A stretch of DNA of 64,000 nucleotides from PFJX01 sp964393825 (GTDB lineage Bacteria > Pseudomonadota > Gammaproteobacteria > Burkholderiales > Thiobacillaceae): the NCBI GenBank assembly GCA_964393825.1, contig CAYMUY010000021.1, positions 1-64,000 of the forward strand. Reading direction: 5' to 3'. Below the pieces are notes generated by a model that saw only the letters and a program-made list of their open reading frames with translations, made no database searches and was not told the DNA's origin. How positions within the stretch are numbered: position 1 is the first letter of the stretch; every line of letters begins with the position of its first letter. This document shows positions 63,143-64,000 of this stretch, one piece after another. The position numbers were made by a program, and so were the translations under genes.

Positions 63143-64000
63143 GTGAATCCCCGCTTTCCGTCGACGCCGCGCTGGCGAACCTGCTGGCCGCCGCGCGGCC
63201 GCTCACCGGGCATGAAACCTGCCCTGCCGATGCGGCACTCGGGCGGGTTCTCGCGGCGCCCGTGGTTTCTTCCGTCACCGTGCCGCCGCTGGACAACGCG
63301 GCGATGGATGGCTACGCCCTGCGTCTCGCCGACTGGAACGCCGATATCGGCCTGCCGGTCTCGCAGCGCATTCCAGCCGGTCACCCCGGCATGGCGCTGG
63401 CGCCGGGCACGGTGGCGCGCATCTTCACCGGCGCGCCGGTGCCGGACGGTGCCGATTGCGTGGTGATGCAGGAGGATTGCGAGGTGGTCGACGGCAAGGT
63501 GCGACTCGCCGTCGCGCCGAGGACGGGCAGCCACATCCGCCGCGCCGGCGAGGATATCCGCGTCGGCCAGACCGTGCTGGAAGCGGGATCCCGGCTCGGC
63601 CCGGCGCAACTCGGGGTCGTCGCCGCGACGGGCGCGACGCATCTGGAGGTGGTGCGGCGCATGAGGGTCGCCGTGTTCTTTACCGGCGACGAGATCGTGT
63701 TGCCCGGCCAGCCCCTGGCGCCCGGGCGCATCTACAACTCGAACCGCGCCACCCTGATCGCGTTGCTCGGACAGTTGGGCGTCGAGGTGATCGACCTCGG
63801 CCAGGTGCCGGACCGGCTCGATGCCACCATCGCCGTGCTGGAACGTGCCGCCGCAGCTGCCGATGTGGTGATCACCAGCGGTGGCGTATCGGTCGGCGAG
63901 GAGGACCACGTCAAGGCCGCGGTCGAGAAACTCGGCCGCATCGAGATGTGGAAAGTGGCGATGAAGCCGGGCAAGCCGCTGGTCTTCGGTCGCGTCGGCA
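63139..64000 (+). CDS. moeA: Molybdopterin molybdenumtransferase MoeA (cut by window end)
   Basis: Inserts molybdate into adenylylated molybdopterin. 287 codons are visible, about 70% of the usual length, open at the right edge. Seen: the N-terminal LDNAAMDGYAL motif (residues 53-63 approx.), IFTGAPVPDGAD, the MoeA-domain motif FFTGDEIV, and the SGGVSVGEEDHVK and KPGKPL motifs. The ATG at 63139 overlaps the mobB stop. The C-terminal domain is beyond the window. Confidence 0.93.
   Translation, partial: MSESPLSVDAALANLLAAARPLTGHETCPADAALGRVLAAPVVSSVTVPPLDNAAMDGYALRLADWNADIGLPVSQRIPAGHPGMALAPGTVARIFTGAPVPDGADCVVMQEDCEVVDGKVRLAVAPRTGSHIRRAGEDIRVGQTVLEAGSRLGPAQLGVVAATGATHLEVVRRMRVAVFFTGDEIVLPGQPLAPGRIYNSNRATLIALLGQLGVEVIDLGQVPDRLDATIAVLERAAAAADVVITSGGVSVGEEDHVKAAVEKLGRIEMWKVAMKPGKPLVFGRVG

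Overview
The window reads as chromosomal DNA of a GC-rich, motile betaproteobacterium. The evidence is gene order: carAB-greA, rlmE-ftsH, rsmB-DUF4390-ntrYX-trkA, pilSR, a cheYZA operon, and M16-M16-rsmD-coaD-fdx facing ftsY-ftsE-ftsX-rpoH. A Rhodocyclales or Nitrosomonadales relative is my inference; nothing here fixes the genus. I found no rRNA, tRNA, CRISPR array, prophage or insertion sequence.

Layout. 1-9.9 kb: housekeeping genes (carA, carB, greA, a DUF4149 membrane protein, yhbY, rlmE, ftsH, rsmB). 9.8-18.2 kb: DUF4390 protein, NtrY/NtrX two-component pair, TrkA and two tandem TrkH potassium-uptake subunits. 18.2-26.6 kb: AddA/RecB-like helicase-nuclease, two small proteins, the PilS/PilR type IV pilus regulators, and an acyl-ACP/CoA synthetase-like enzyme. 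26.6-33.1 kb: a flagellar-type (sigma-28) chemotaxis operon, cheV-cheV-cheY-cheZ-cheA, followed by an EAL-HDOD gene. 33.2-35.3 kb: sixA, a TIGR00266 protein and a lipoprotein.

35.4-44.7 kb is the most unusual part. A LuxR-type response regulator and a membrane histidine kinase with a jelly-roll sensor lie among an outer-membrane barrel, a periplasmic thioredoxin coupled to a beta-propeller protein, and two paralogous modular surface lipoproteins that bracket the locus. Four CCCC-N6-GGGG palindromes lie in its promoter regions. For three of them (response regulator and both lipoproteins) a -10-like hexamer begins exactly 31.5 bp from the palindrome centre, as expected for an activator site overlapping -35. 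I propose an undescribed, self-regulated surface-lipoprotein system.

44.7-53.6 kb: a methyltransferase with a SlyD-like N-terminus, a DsrE-like periplasmic protein, a Y-family DNA polymerase behind tandem SOS-type palindromes, a TolC/adaptor pair coupled to two thioredoxins but with no pump, YqhA, and a large protein with a PilZ-like motif. 53.7-61.4 kb: ferredoxin, coaD, rsmD, two M16 peptidases, ftsY, ftsEX and rpoH under a perfect CIRCE element. 61.4-64 kb: molybdenum cofactor genes moaA, mobB and moeA (cut by the window end), with an unannotated 35-residue membrane protein beside moaA.

Regulatory sites read directly from the sequence: a carA promoter and GNRA-capped leader hairpin, a near-consensus FliA promoter, the CIRCE element, tandem GAAC-N4-GTTC operators, a possible ModE site, and several intrinsic terminators. 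Gene functions are assigned from family motifs in the translated sequence; no database search was run.
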